Of a DNA stretch of 64,000 bases, positions 28,294-37,003 are shown one piece after another. A program made the position numbers and the translations under genes. Each line of letters begins with the position of its first letter. The stretch's first letter is position 1. This stretch comes from Bacteroidia bacterium (GTDB lineage Bacteria; Bacteroidota; Bacteroidia; UKL13-3): assembly GCA_014376805.1 (NCBI GenBank), contig JACMQU010000017.1, positions 47,167-111,166 on the forward strand. Direction: 5' to 3'. The notes below the pieces were generated by a model that was not told the origin of the DNA, did no database searches, and was given only the letters and a program-made list of their open reading frames with translations.

Positions 28294-29258
28294 CTTACTA
28301 ATGCTTTTATTTTTTGATTTAATCTTATTGATGACCGGCCATCAATTATGTTTTTTTGTATCTTACTAAAATCTTTTAGCTGTATGCTTTGTAGAATATT
28401 TAAGTCGTCAAAATTTGCCAGATCATAAAAGGCGTTCATTGCTTTAAACCCCTCATAAATACCTTTCTGGTTATCTACATAAAATCCTGAAGCCACTAAA
28501 CAACCGGCAGAAAGTACTTCATATAAAATGCCACTGGAAGGTACTATAGTCAAATCAGATTTTAGCATCAAATCCAACATAGTTTGTTCATTAACGGCAT
28601 GCCAGTGTTCAATCCTGTTATCATTTTCGAGCAGGCTGTTTATTGTATCTGAATATTGATAGGCCTCGCCGGTTACAGCTAGTATACTTTTAAATTCAGG
28701 ATTTTTAATACATGCTTTTAATACTTTTGAGGTAAGATTTTTGCTATCAGAACCACCAAAACAAATCAATACAGTTTCTATTGAAACTATCTTTCTTTGA
28801 TTTAAGGCTGCGGCGAGAAATGAGGGTCGGAGTAGGGCATATTCTACACCTAATGCAAAGTGGGTATAGTTTTGATACAGATATTTATTTTTGTCCATCA
28901 GTGGGGCATGGTTAATAATTAAATCTGCATAAAAAACGCTGTCATGTAAATCGTCTATAACCACCAGTAAATAGCCTTTGTTTTTTAAATTTAACTGGTA
29001 TGTAGATGAAAAATGATACCCGTCAAGTATAATTAAAGAGGCGGAATTTACGATTTGGGATAAATCTGCATCTGTTTCAATCAGGCTTACTTTATAAGTA
29101 TTGTGTTCAAAAAGGGTTCGGATTTTATCAGGAATGGAAGCGCATATAAATTCAATTTCGAAGGTGTCTTTCAACATTTCTGCCAGTGCAAAACAACGTA
29201 TCAAATGCCCGAGACCTATTTCTGAATTGCCATCAGCCCTGAAAATTATTTTTTGCAA
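28290..29258 (-). CDS. pseG: UDP-2,4-diacetamido-2,4,6-trideoxy-beta-L-altropyranose hydrolase
   Basis: This 322-residue GT-B-fold hydrolase removes UDP from the altrose nucleotide to give the free sugar used by PseI. It opens KIIFRADGNSEIGLGHLIRC, containing the G-H-x-x-R block with the catalytic His of PseG. The C-terminal half contains VLICFGGSDSKNLT and TIVPSSGILYEVLSAGCLV. It overlaps the formyltransferase gene by four bases and follows the class III aminotransferase gene by four. Length is within the family range, and the fused acetyltransferase found in some PseG proteins is absent. Confidence 0.92.
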   Translation of the reverse strand: MQKIIFRADGNSEIGLGHLIRCFALAEMLKDTFEIEFICASIPDKIRTLFEHNTYKVSLIETDADLSQIVNSASLIILDGYHFSSTYQLNLKNKGYLLVVIDDLHDSVFYADLIINHAPLMDKNKYLYQNYTHFALGVEYALLRPSFLAAALNQRKIVSIETVLICFGGSDSKNLTSKVLKACIKNPEFKSILAVTGEAYQYSDTINSLLENDNRIEHWHAVNEQTMLDLMLKSDLTIVPSSGILYEVLSAGCLVASGFYVDNQKGIYEGFKAMNAFYDLANFDDLNILQSIQLKDFSKIQKNIIDGRSSIRLNQKIKALVS

Positions 29259-29262
29259 TTGA

Positions 29263-30570
29263 TTAATTTAGTCTTTTAAATCCACCATGGCAAATAGGTC
29301 CTTCCAGAAGCTCCATAATATTTTTACCCTCCTCACATTTTTTAATTGTTGCAAAAACAGGATCCAATTCATTAAAATATCTTTCAATATATTCCGGTTT
29401 ATGATCAATACATGAATACACGCCGGTAGATGCCAGGATATTTTTTTTCAGCATTTCCTGTGTTAGGTATGTTTTGTAAGCTAACGCATTTGTACTGTTA
29501 AAACTAAAGGTAATTAAAGCAGGCAAGCCTGATATATTAATATCGAGATGATGTTTATCAGCAAGTGTTTTCCATCCCTGAGCTATACTGTTTCCAATAT
29601 TGGTAATAATTTCCCACGACTTAATTCTTTCCATGATCTCAAGTGTTTTGAGAGCAGCAGTAGGGCCAACTCTTTCAGTCCAGAAGGTACTACTGATAAA
29701 AGTTTTCTGAGCAGCTTCCATTACTTGTTTTCTGCCCACAATAGCCGTAATACCAAAGCCATTACCAAGTGCTTTACCATACATGGCAATATCCGGTTCA
29801 ACACCATACATTTTATGCAATCCACCAAAGGTTTGGCGGAAGCCTGATGTACATTCATCAAATATCAATACGGCATTGTGTTTATCTGCCAATGCTCTTA
29901 CTTTTTGTAAAAAGTTGTCTTCAGGTCCTTTATTCCTTGATACTTCCATTTTAATTACACCCAAATCCGGATGCTTTGCGAACAGGTTTTCGAGTTCTTC
30001 AATTTTATTATAATTGAAGGGTAGAACAGAGCCTTTTAAATTTTTAGGAACTCCAGTTGGATCAAGGCCGGGAAGTAAGTGACCTGCAAGATTTTCATCA
30101 TCACCTAAGTTTGCAGATAAGTACCAATCATGCCAACCATGGTACCCGCAGATAGCCACCTGATCTTTTCCTGATGCTGCCCTCGCTATCCTTATGGCAA
30201 TTGAATTTGCTTCTCCACCGCTTCTGGCAAGTCTAACCATATCAGCCCAAGGATTTATTTCTACTAACTTCTCGGCTAAAGCTACTTCTTCCGGACAGTT
30301 AAGGGTAGCCATATTGCTGTTTCTAATGTTGTTTATAACGGCATTGTCCACTTCATCATTAGCATAACCAAGTGTGTTAGTTCCAATGGCCATAATACTC
30401 ATATCTAAGTATTCGTTGCCATCAAGATCCCAAACCGAGCAGCCTTTAGCTTTAGAATAATATGCAGGCCATTTTTCAGGTAAAAACATTTCGGGGCGTT
30501 TTGATAATAACATCGTACCACCCGGAATAAGATTTTTAGCTTTTTTGTAGAGTTCTTGTCCTTTTCCCAT
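29263..30570 (-). CDS. class III aminotransferase (glutamate-1-semialdehyde aminomutase-like)
   Basis: This 435-residue PLP enzyme has FDECTSGFR (PLP-binding Asp), MYGKALGNGFGITAIVG with the Schiff-base Lys, and GGEANSIAIRIARAA. It resembles HemL but sits in a sugar locus. Similar proteins recur beside NeuB/PseI and SpsF genes, where the substrate is not established. It may supply or remove an amino group on an intermediate of a nonulosonic acid variant, possibly with the nearby aldo/keto reductase. A housekeeping HemL role is unlikely because of the tight operon packing (two- and four-base gaps). Confidence 0.82.
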   Translation of the reverse strand: MGKGQELYKKAKNLIPGGTMLLSKRPEMFLPEKWPAYYSKAKGCSVWDLDGNEYLDMSIMAIGTNTLGYANDEVDNAVINNIRNSNMATLNCPEEVALAEKLVEINPWADMVRLARSGGEANSIAIRIARAASGKDQVAICGYHGWHDWYLSANLGDDENLAGHLLPGLDPTGVPKNLKGSVLPFNYNKIEELENLFAKHPDLGVIKMEVSRNKGPEDNFLQKVRALADKHNAVLIFDECTSGFRQTFGGLHKMYGVEPDIAMYGKALGNGFGITAIVGRKQVMEAAQKTFISSTFWTERVGPTAALKTLEIMERIKSWEIITNIGNSIAQGWKTLADKHHLDINISGLPALITFSFNSTNALAYKTYLTQEMLKKNILASTGVYSCIDHKPEYIERYFNELDPVFATIKKCEEGKNIMELLEGPICHGGFKRLN

Positions 30571-30572
30571 AA

Positions 30573-31334
30573 TTATAAATTTTCTGAATTAATTGATTTT
30601 TCGTAACCTTCATTACGTATATATTTTTGATTAATTGCTTTTATTTCCGGATTGTTATTTAAAGTATTTACATAGGTTTTCCAATCCTTTTGTGTTCCTT
30701 CTATTTCTATTAATTTTTTAATTACTTCAAAATCTTCTGCAGTGTCTACAGTAAGCCTAATGGCAGAGAGATCCTCCTCATTTTCTAAACTGAAAGCTTT
30801 AAATAATGTACCCCCCTTAAGATCAGAATTTTTCCATATATAGGGAGTTACATGTTCTCTTTCAGAAGTTAATATTGCATCGGTATGTGCTTTTTCAAGG
30901 GCAGAAAATTTAAATACTTCCACATCAATTCCATCCGGGTAGGTAGGGTTTAGCGTATTAGAGGTATAATCTAAATTATTTGATATCGCGGCTTGTATCA
31001 CTTTGTCTATTACAGCCGGATCAATAAGCGGACAATCTGATGTTAAGCGCACCACCCATTCAGGTTTCTCCGGCAGTGCTGTTTGATAGAAGCGGTCTAA
31101 CACATCATTTAACGATCCCTGATAATACCCTACTCCGCATGTATTGCAAATATCTGTGATTTGCTCAACGCCATCTTCATGCGTAGTGGCAACTTTTAGT
31201 ACCGTTATCAGTTTTGATTGTAAGATACGTTTTAAATGGATGGCCAGTAAGGTTTCTCCGTTAATGGTTTTAATAATTTTTTCGGGTAATCTTGTTGATC
31301 CAACCCTTGCTTGTGTAATGGCTAAAACTTTCAT
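30573..31334 (-). CDS. pseF: SpsF/PseF-type cytidylyltransferase
   Basis: This 253-residue nucleotidyltransferase opens VLAITQARVGSTRLPEKI, the nucleotide-binding block of the SpsF family. It continues with VVRLTSDCPLIDPAVIDKVI (metal-binding Asp region) and SEREHVTPYIW. In this pathway it should activate pseudaminic acid with CTP to give CMP-Pse, the donor for the sialyltransferase-like protein. SpsF proteins differ from classical PseF/NeuA, so the activation role is inferred from the family and because no other CMP-sugar synthetase is seen. Gaps to both neighbours are two bases. Confidence 0.82.
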   Translation of the reverse strand: MKVLAITQARVGSTRLPEKIIKTINGETLLAIHLKRILQSKLITVLKVATTHEDGVEQITDICNTCGVGYYQGSLNDVLDRFYQTALPEKPEWVVRLTSDCPLIDPAVIDKVIQAAISNNLDYTSNTLNPTYPDGIDVEVFKFSALEKAHTDAILTSEREHVTPYIWKNSDLKGGTLFKAFSLENEEDLSAIRLTVDTAEDFEVIKKLIEIEGTQKDWKTYVNTLNNNPEIKAINQKYIRNEGYEKSINSENL

Positions 31335-31336
31335 TT

Positions 31337-32209
31337 TTATGTCCAGTTTTTGGGATATAATAATTCTACTTCCTTAATGTTAATTTTGTTTATTTCTTCA
31401 ATCAATGTTGGAGTATATTCTTTTTTAAATAAGGCAATGTTCTTTATAAGCTGATCTTTATTCTCCACCCCTATAATAATTTCATCAATTGAGGGCTGCA
31501 ATACAACATAGGCTAAGGCTAATTCATCAATAGTCATTTGTAAATCTTTTGCAATATGATGCAAAGCATTAATTTGTTTTTTTAGCGGAGCTAACTGGTC
31601 TGAAAGCTTTTCGGCTTCTTTAAAAAATAAGCCCTGTAAATATATAGATCTTACTTGAATGGTTTTATTGCGAGCTTTTGCTTTATGAAGCAATTCGCCT
31701 CTCTGGTTAAGATTATCAAAACAATTAAAGGGCAATTGTATTACATCAATATCATCACAATTTATAGCCATTAAAAATTCTGTATTATCATAAACCGATA
31801 AGCCGATGCTCTTAATTTTGGCATCCTCTTTTAGCGTGTTCAGATACTTTAAACAATCAGGCTGTTCAATAAAATCGGTATAGCTATGAAAAAAATAAGT
31901 ATTTAAACCTGTTAGATTTAATTCGTTTAGGGTATTGCTTAATTGTTCATTAAGGGGTAGTTTATTTGATAGTTTAAATTTAGAATTTATTCGAAATTGC
32001 TTTTTAGTTTGTTGGATATATGCACCTATAACCTGCTGTGCATTTCCATAAGCCTCTGCTGTATCCAAGGTTAAAATGCCCTCTTGTTTTGCAAGGTCAA
32101 GCATTTCAAACACTTCTTCATGAGTAGGTATGCCGGTTGTATTGTTAATACCATAATTCAGTCCAAACTGAACGGTACCTAAAATAAGTTTATTAATAGG
32201 GTTAATCAT
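31337..32209 (-). CDS. aldo/keto reductase
   Basis: The ORF extends to 32233, but the ATG giving MINPINKLILGTVQFGLNYG fits the family start and leaves an eight-base ATGATTAA overlap with the exonuclease gene. The barrel contains TLDTAEAYGNAQQVIG, with the catalytic Asp and Tyr, and SIGLSVYDN. The C-terminal cofactor region has IIIGVENKDQL. Such reductases occur in nonulosonic acid and SpsF-type loci, but their step is not settled. It may reduce a keto intermediate or work with the class III aminotransferase. The length of about 290 residues is normal. Confidence 0.8.
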   Translation of the reverse strand: MINPINKLILGTVQFGLNYGINNTTGIPTHEEVFEMLDLAKQEGILTLDTAEAYGNAQQVIGAYIQQTKKQFRINSKFKLSNKLPLNEQLSNTLNELNLTGLNTYFFHSYTDFIEQPDCLKYLNTLKEDAKIKSIGLSVYDNTEFLMAINCDDIDVIQLPFNCFDNLNQRGELLHKAKARNKTIQVRSIYLQGLFFKEAEKLSDQLAPLKKQINALHHIAKDLQMTIDELALAYVVLQPSIDEIIIGVENKDQLIKNIALFKKEYTPTLIEEINKINIKEVELLYPKNWT

Positions 32210-32762
32210 GATTAAAGTTGGTAATTCCTTCATATAAAGAAATCAGATCGAATGCATCGCTTATGGCAGTATGATTGTGATGGTGTGTACCTGAAATATG
32301 AAGTTTTTTTCTGATAGTTTCCCTTTCACAAACTTTGTCAAGCTTATAAATTTTCTGAGCAGCAAGCCTCATTAAATCAATATAATTTTCAGGATTAAGC
32401 GGGCACGATGAATATTGTTTTTTAGAATCGTTCTCCCAAAAAAGAAGATCTTCTTTACCCCAACTATAGCTGTTTGTAATGTTTAAGCAGCTAAGCCATT
32501 CAGAAATTTTAAAATTAACATCCGCGAGACTTTCCGCCTTATCTATATCGCTTGAATTAATGCCTGTAAGTTTGATACAATAAGAGCTAAGTTTTGAGTT
32601 TATAACTGGTCTCACAAATGTTTTAAAAGTATCTCTAACTTTTTTCTTATCATAACATACCAGCCCTATTTCAATTATTTCCGGTGGTAATTCCGGATTA
32701 CTCCAATTAGTTATTAAAGAGTTTTCATCACAGGTAAATTCAAGGTCGAAAAATAATATCAA
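32202..32762 (-). CDS. DEDDh 3'-5' exonuclease-like protein (ERI-1/KapD type)
   Basis: This 186-residue protein has the exonuclease pattern ILFFDLEFT (D-x-E), SYSWGKEDL (second Asp) and HHHNHTAISDAFDL (H-x4-D). All four acidic residues and the His are present, so an active nuclease fold is likely. ERI-1/KapD-type enzymes trim RNA or DNA from the 3' end. Its location inside the pseudaminic operon, overlapping both neighbours (four bases with the GNAT gene and eight with the reductase gene), is unexpected. A role in sugar synthesis is not obvious. It could instead be a regulatory nuclease acting on the operon transcript, which is speculation. Confidence 0.8.
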   Translation of the reverse strand: MILFFDLEFTCDENSLITNWSNPELPPEIIEIGLVCYDKKKVRDTFKTFVRPVINSKLSSYCIKLTGINSSDIDKAESLADVNFKISEWLSCLNITNSYSWGKEDLLFWENDSKKQYSSCPLNPENYIDLMRLAAQKIYKLDKVCERETIRKKLHISGTHHHNHTAISDAFDLISLYEGITNFNHD

Positions 32763-33307
32763 GGTTTATAATCTTCTATACAAAGGCCTAACAATATTTC
32801 ATCATAATATTTGCCTTTTACCATCCATTGTTTTTTTAACAGGCCTTCTTTTATAAACCCAACTTTTTCAAAAGCTTTGGCTGAACCAACATTTTGTTCA
32901 TAGCAACCTGCTTTTATTTTATGCAGGTTCAAGGTAAAAAAGCCGAATTCTGTAACTAGCCTGATAGCTTCTGTTGCAATGCCTTTGCCCCAAAAATCCT
33001 GGTCGCCAATTAATAAACTAATATCACCATAACGGTGAATCCAGTTTATAGGACCTATTTTAATATTACCAATATGTTTATTGGTTTTTTTATCGCACAT
33101 AGCAAAAAATATTTCATTGCTAAGTCCATCCATGTGTTTTACATAATCGGCAATGTTTGCTTTAGACCTTGGATAGTATCGTGTTTCGAGATATTGGTTT
33201 ACCTCCGAATTATTTAGCCACGCATAGTAATTATCATTCACATCGCTTTCTCTTACTTCACGCAGATATATGGTGTTTCCTTCTATAAAATGTTTAATCT
33301 GGCTCAT
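32759..33307 (-). CDS. pseH: PseH-like GNAT N-acetyltransferase
   Basis: This 182-residue RimJ/RimL-type GNAT protein has the acetyl-CoA pyrophosphate loop in DQDFWGKGIATEAIRLV, and NVGSAKAFEKVGFIKEG in the C-terminal helix region. PseH acetylates the 4-amino group of UDP-4-amino-4,6-dideoxy-AltNAc, the step between PseC and PseG. The gene lies in the same operon as these, and no other GNAT is present, so PseH is the best assignment. It overlaps the exonuclease gene by four bases and follows the formyltransferase-like gene by four. Confidence 0.85.
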   Translation of the reverse strand: MSQIKHFIEGNTIYLREVRESDVNDNYYAWLNNSEVNQYLETRYYPRSKANIADYVKHMDGLSNEIFFAMCDKKTNKHIGNIKIGPINWIHRYGDISLLIGDQDFWGKGIATEAIRLVTEFGFFTLNLHKIKAGCYEQNVGSAKAFEKVGFIKEGLLKKQWMVKGKYYDEILLGLCIEDYKP

Positions 33308-33311
33308 CGTA

Positions 33312-34316
33312 TTAATATTCTATTTTGGTTGATAGTCCTTTTTCGATCCATTCATTTGGAGTAATAAAACGATCACCGGTTTTAATTGTATTTGTAACCT
33401 CTGTTCCATTTTGGTTATATACATTTTTTAAAATTACAGAACCGTCTTTGGTAGCGATATATAGATAACCGTTGTATATTTTATAAACCAGTCCGGCCTG
33501 AAAAGGATGAAAGCCCCCATCATTGGTTTCAACTCTTGATTTTTTTATGCGCACCAGTTGCCCGTTTAGCTGGGTGCTTACACCTGCATACGGATCATCA
33601 AAAGCGCAGATGAATTTATCAATATCACAGGTATTCCATCGCCAGTCTACAAAAGCATTTTTTAAGGTATGCAGCCTTGGAAAGTACATGCTGAAATTAT
33701 TCTGTAAGGGGAAAGGTGTAAAAGTTTTTTTCTTAGAAACTTCATCAACAAATTCCTTTATCATATTAATTTCTTCACTCACTGCATAATTAAAATAATC
33801 ATCAGGAATTCTTGCATCCACAGGAAAAAGATACTCTTTAAATTTTACTATTTCGCCCGAATCAAAAACACCCTGAATCATATCTTCATTAATAACCTGT
33901 AGGTTACAGGCCCCAATTTTATTGCCTCTTAAAATTTGCCAGGTATAATGTGCACCACCGCGGTATTGTGGCAATCTAATTCCCATTAAATCAATTAAGC
34001 GCCCTTCCAGTTTTTCAATTATATGTTTATCAAAACTCCATGCTTCTCCCAAACCAATGGCTAATGTATTATTTGTAATATTTTCAATAAATTTTGGTTC
34101 AACATTAATATTTTCACAAACTGTATAAGGTAATTTGTTTTTTTCAAGATAGTCTTTAAAAGTTGTTCCATCGTTATAAATAACATCAGGCAACTGGCGG
34201 GGAGCAGTAAATATATGGTACTTAAATTTCCCTTCATCTCTCAGATATAAGGCTAATTCAGCAGTACACCTGGATCCTCCCAAAAGTACTATGGTATTAA
34301 TTTCTCCAAAGGTCAT
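33312..34316 (-). CDS. formyltransferase-like protein with degenerate active site
   Basis: This 334-residue protein keeps the overall formyltransferase layout, including LPQYRGGAHYTWQI and FDSGEIV. The catalytic block that reads INFHGSLLP in the intact neighbour (27421-28293) reads IDLMGIRLP here, so the catalytic Asn and His are Asp and Met. The Asp in the D-x-G-E/D block is kept. Formyl transfer by the normal mechanism is therefore doubtful. It might be a different acyltransferase, a carboxylate-handling enzyme, or a partner of the DUF4910 protein, which it overlaps by 20 bases. Beyond the fold, the function is unknown. Confidence 0.7.
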   Translation of the reverse strand: MTFGEINTIVLLGGSRCTAELALYLRDEGKFKYHIFTAPRQLPDVIYNDGTTFKDYLEKNKLPYTVCENINVEPKFIENITNNTLAIGLGEAWSFDKHIIEKLEGRLIDLMGIRLPQYRGGAHYTWQILRGNKIGACNLQVINEDMIQGVFDSGEIVKFKEYLFPVDARIPDDYFNYAVSEEINMIKEFVDEVSKKKTFTPFPLQNNFSMYFPRLHTLKNAFVDWRWNTCDIDKFICAFDDPYAGVSTQLNGQLVRIKKSRVETNDGGFHPFQAGLVYKIYNGYLYIATKDGSVILKNVYNQNGTEVTNTIKTGDRFITPNEWIEKGLSTKIEY

Positions 34317-35595
34317 TGGTTGTAGTTTTTTTTATGAAACCTTTTGCAAAAAATTTTTCCAGGAACTCATATAAAGTTTTAAAAGGAATGTTAAACCTGT
34401 AACAAAGTTCAATAATAGAATTTTTGCCATCCACATTAAATTGAACCTGGTTCATGAATTTATCAAAGAGTTCAGGCTGATCTTTACTGTCAAAATACAA
34501 TCCATGTTTAGTTAACCAGGGCGGAAGAATAAAAACGTATTCAGGTATCGCATCTTTTTCTATTATGTCAACCAGGTAGGTAATAAAATCTAGTGCCTGG
34601 CTTAATAATTCGTCCGATAGTTTATCGGGAGTATCGGCGCTTGAATGGTACTCTTTAAACGGGAATCTTTGCAAAGCCACGCTTGGTACTTGTATGGTTG
34701 GGTATTCATACACTCTTTCTTCATTGCCATAGCCCCCAAACATGTCGGATGTTTTGTACTCACCCAGAATTTCTTTGGCGGCTACCACCATCAGTTTATC
34801 AATATAATTGTTTGCCTTAAACGATTCCTTTATGAGCCAATTTTCTCCTCTGCCCACAGTTTCGAGATTGATCATAGCCTTAGTTTTTTTAACATCATTC
34901 ATGTTATTTCTAACATAGAAAAATGTTCCTATAACTTCAGGGATCAATAACAGTTGATATGAATAATAAGGCTTAAAATTTTTATTCTCTGAAAGCGATT
35001 TAAAGTATTCTATTAACACCGCGCAACTTGATAAATTATCATTACATAGCTCATCAATATGAGCCGTAAAAGAAATGATGGCATCAGACTTACCTTTGAT
35101 CATCAGTTCGCCAACTTTCATTGTACGCTTGTAATCTTTTTCAACTTCAATAATAACTTCGTAATTGTCTTCCGGGAGGCTATCCCAAAGATTTTGTGGT
35201 AAAGTAATACCCCAGTCAGTAAGGCTATAATTATAAGCGTTTCTATGCTCCATAAAATAGGCGTCTTTCAGGATAGGGTGGCAACGAATGTGTTTAGCAA
35301 TTTCTGCTTTTGTAAAAATACCATTTATTGGTTCGCTGTATGCAGCAACAATTAAATGTGAATCTTTATCGGAAGCAATCAATTCGCCCTTACTATTTTT
35401 TATTTGTGCTTTTATAAGTTCCCAGCCAAAGGGTGTTTCCCAGTCATCTGCTTTTTCATCAGGCATGTATTCATGTACATGCATTTGGGGCAGGTGTTTT
35501 CTTACAATATTAAAAGCTTCGTCCATTCCTTTCGAATTGATCATTCGGCGAAGAGGATGAATTTCTTCTACTATTTTTTTTATGTTTGTATTCAT
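34297..35595 (-). CDS. DUF4910-type M28-like metallopeptidase protein
   Basis: The ORF opens earlier, but the first 53 codons read through the hisF-like gene in another frame. The true start gives MNTNIKKIVEEIHPL, five bases after the hisF stop. The 432-residue protein has the split aminopeptidase layout of DUF4910/DUF2172 proteins. ISFTAHIDELCNDNLSSC carries the predicted zinc His and Asp, LLIPEVIGTFF the catalytic/ligand Glu, and EYHSSADTPDKL the last His-Asp region. A winged-helix-like domain follows (about residues 370-430). Members occur in polysaccharide loci, and a role as amide-bond hydrolase or sugar-modifying enzyme has not been shown. Its fixed partner here is the degenerate formyltransferase. 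Confidence 0.78.
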   Translation of the reverse strand: MNTNIKKIVEEIHPLRRMINSKGMDEAFNIVRKHLPQMHVHEYMPDEKADDWETPFGWELIKAQIKNSKGELIASDKDSHLIVAAYSEPINGIFTKAEIAKHIRCHPILKDAYFMEHRNAYNYSLTDWGITLPQNLWDSLPEDNYEVIIEVEKDYKRTMKVGELMIKGKSDAIISFTAHIDELCNDNLSSCAVLIEYFKSLSENKNFKPYYSYQLLLIPEVIGTFFYVRNNMNDVKKTKAMINLETVGRGENWLIKESFKANNYIDKLMVVAAKEILGEYKTSDMFGGYGNEERVYEYPTIQVPSVALQRFPFKEYHSSADTPDKLSDELLSQALDFITYLVDIIEKDAIPEYVFILPPWLTKHGLYFDSKDQPELFDKFMNQVQFNVDGKNSIIELCYRFNIPFKTLYEFLEKFFAKGFIKKTTTNDLWRN

Positions 35596-35600
35596 TGCCT

Positions 35601-36386
35601 TTAAGAATGTACCCGGATATTTACTCCGGCATTTTTTATCTGGGAGCGTGTTTGCATGAAATTCTGATCGCGTTGTGCAAAGAATGTTCCTGCGGCAACT
35701 GCATCTGCTTTGCCAATTAAGTAACCATCGGCAAAATGTTGAGCGAGTCCACATCCACCAGAAGTTATTACAGGAATGGAAACATTTTCGGAAACCTGTC
35801 TTGTTACTTCAAGTTCAAGTCCAATCTTCATTCCATCATGATCAATACAGGATAGCAAAATTTCACCTGCACCTAATTTATCAGCCTGCATAGCCCACTC
35901 TATTGGGTTCAAGCCGGTATTGTAACTTCCATTTTTTGTAAACACTTTAAATTTGTTGTATTCGTCAAGCTTATAATCAATACTTACCACAACACATTGA
36001 GCACCGTATTTTTGTGAAGTTAAGGTAATAAATGAAGGATCTTTAACTGCAATGGTGTTAATTGAAATCTTATCGGCACCATTAGAAAGCAGAATCCTGA
36101 AATGATCTTCTGAAGTAACACCTCCGCCCACAGTTATGGGCATAAATATTTCTTCTGACACTTTATGAATAATCTTACTGAGCTTATGGATGTCTTTATT
36201 TTCCCTATCTATATTGATAAAAATAAGTTCATCGGCACCTTGGTCCTGGAATATTTTAGATTGAGAAACAGCATCACCAATTTCTGTAACCTGATCAAAT
36301 TTTTTAGTTACAACCAATACCATCCTGTTAGGATCATACGAACTTGTTTTGAGCTGCAGTTTTGGAATTAATCTTTTCTTCGACAC
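35601..36386 (-). CDS. HisF-like subunit of the acetamidino-forming amidotransferase (AglZ/HisF2 type)
   Basis: This 261-residue TIM-barrel protein resembles HisF, with PITVGGGVTSEDHFRILLSNGADKISINT, CVVVSIDYKLDEY (second catalytic Asp region) and PVITSGGCGLAQHF. The N-terminal block, normally PCLDVKDG in histidine enzymes, reads IPKLQLKTSS, so the first catalytic Asp (D11) is lost. That pattern fits HisF2 proteins, which only guide ammonia for amidino-group formation. It shares one base with hisH and is next to the amidotransferase gene. Histidine biosynthesis is therefore unlikely. Confidence 0.87.
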   Translation of the reverse strand: MSKKRLIPKLQLKTSSYDPNRMVLVVTKKFDQVTEIGDAVSQSKIFQDQGADELIFINIDRENKDIHKLSKIIHKVSEEIFMPITVGGGVTSEDHFRILLSNGADKISINTIAVKDPSFITLTSQKYGAQCVVVSIDYKLDEYNKFKVFTKNGSYNTGLNPIEWAMQADKLGAGEILLSCIDHDGMKIGLELEVTRQVSENVSIPVITSGGCGLAQHFADGYLIGKADAVAAGTFFAQRDQNFMQTRSQIKNAGVNIRVHS

Positions 36387-37003
36387 TATGGTTTCCAGTT
36401 AATAAAATTTTCTAAAATTTTTAAACCATGGTCCTGGCTTTTTTCAGGGTGGAACTGTGTTGCAATGATATTATTTTTCATAACAGCAGCAGTAACAGTC
36501 TGACCATATTGATAGGTTGCAACTACATCCAGTTGCGAATTACATTTCATATAATAGGAGTGAACTAAATAGAGATCTGATTTTTGAGGTACACCTTTGA
36601 AAACAACAACATCATTTTTAAAATCAATTTCATTCCAACCAATATTAGGAATGCGTAATGAAGGATCGGAAGGATGAAGCCTGACAACATCCGCATCAAA
36701 CCAACCTAAACCCTCGTATTCGCCGCCCTCATAACTTTTTTTAGCCATTACCTGCATTCCCAGGCAAATACCCAGCGTTGGCTTTGCTTTATTAAGTACA
36801 TGTTCATTTAAAGCCTCTTGAAAATTTTCGGATTTTAATTTACCAATACAATCTTTAAAAGCACCAACACCCGGTATAACAATTTTATCTACATCTTTTA
36901 AGTCCTCCGGGTGTTTGCAAATAGTAACATCAGCACCCAGGTAATCGAAGGCGCTATATACCGACAACAAATTGCCCATGCCATAATCAACAATACCGAT
37001 CAT
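36386..37003 (-). CDS. hisH: HisH-like glutaminase subunit for acetamidino formation
   Basis: This 205-residue class I glutamine amidotransferase has the nucleophile in TLGICLGMQVM and the His/Glu of the triad in TQFHPEKSQDHG. The opening is IGIVDYGMGNLLSV. It releases ammonia from glutamine for the partner HisF-like barrel. The start and stop each share one base with its neighbours, giving a hisF-hisH-amidotransferase unit in the same order as in Campylobacter flagellin glycosylation loci (Cj1314c-Cj1316c). Function in histidine synthesis is unlikely in this setting. Confidence 0.88.
   Translation of the reverse strand: MIGIVDYGMGNLLSVYSAFDYLGADVTICKHPEDLKDVDKIVIPGVGAFKDCIGKLKSENFQEALNEHVLNKAKPTLGICLGMQVMAKKSYEGGEYEGLGWFDADVVRLHPSDPSLRIPNIGWNEIDFKNDVVVFKGVPQKSDLYLVHSYYMKCNSQLDVVATYQYGQTVTAAVMKNNIIATQFHPEKSQDHGLKILENFINWKP

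Noticed and set aside
35596-35754. First 53 codons of the ORF-track DUF4910 entry
   Set aside because: They overlap hisF in another frame, have an unnatural Cys/Arg/Trp-rich composition, and a good ATG lies just after the hisF stop.
35601-37003. Histidine biosynthesis hisH/hisF
   Set aside because: No other his genes are present, the HisF copy lacks the first catalytic Asp, and both are fused by one-base overlaps to a sugar amidotransferase gene.
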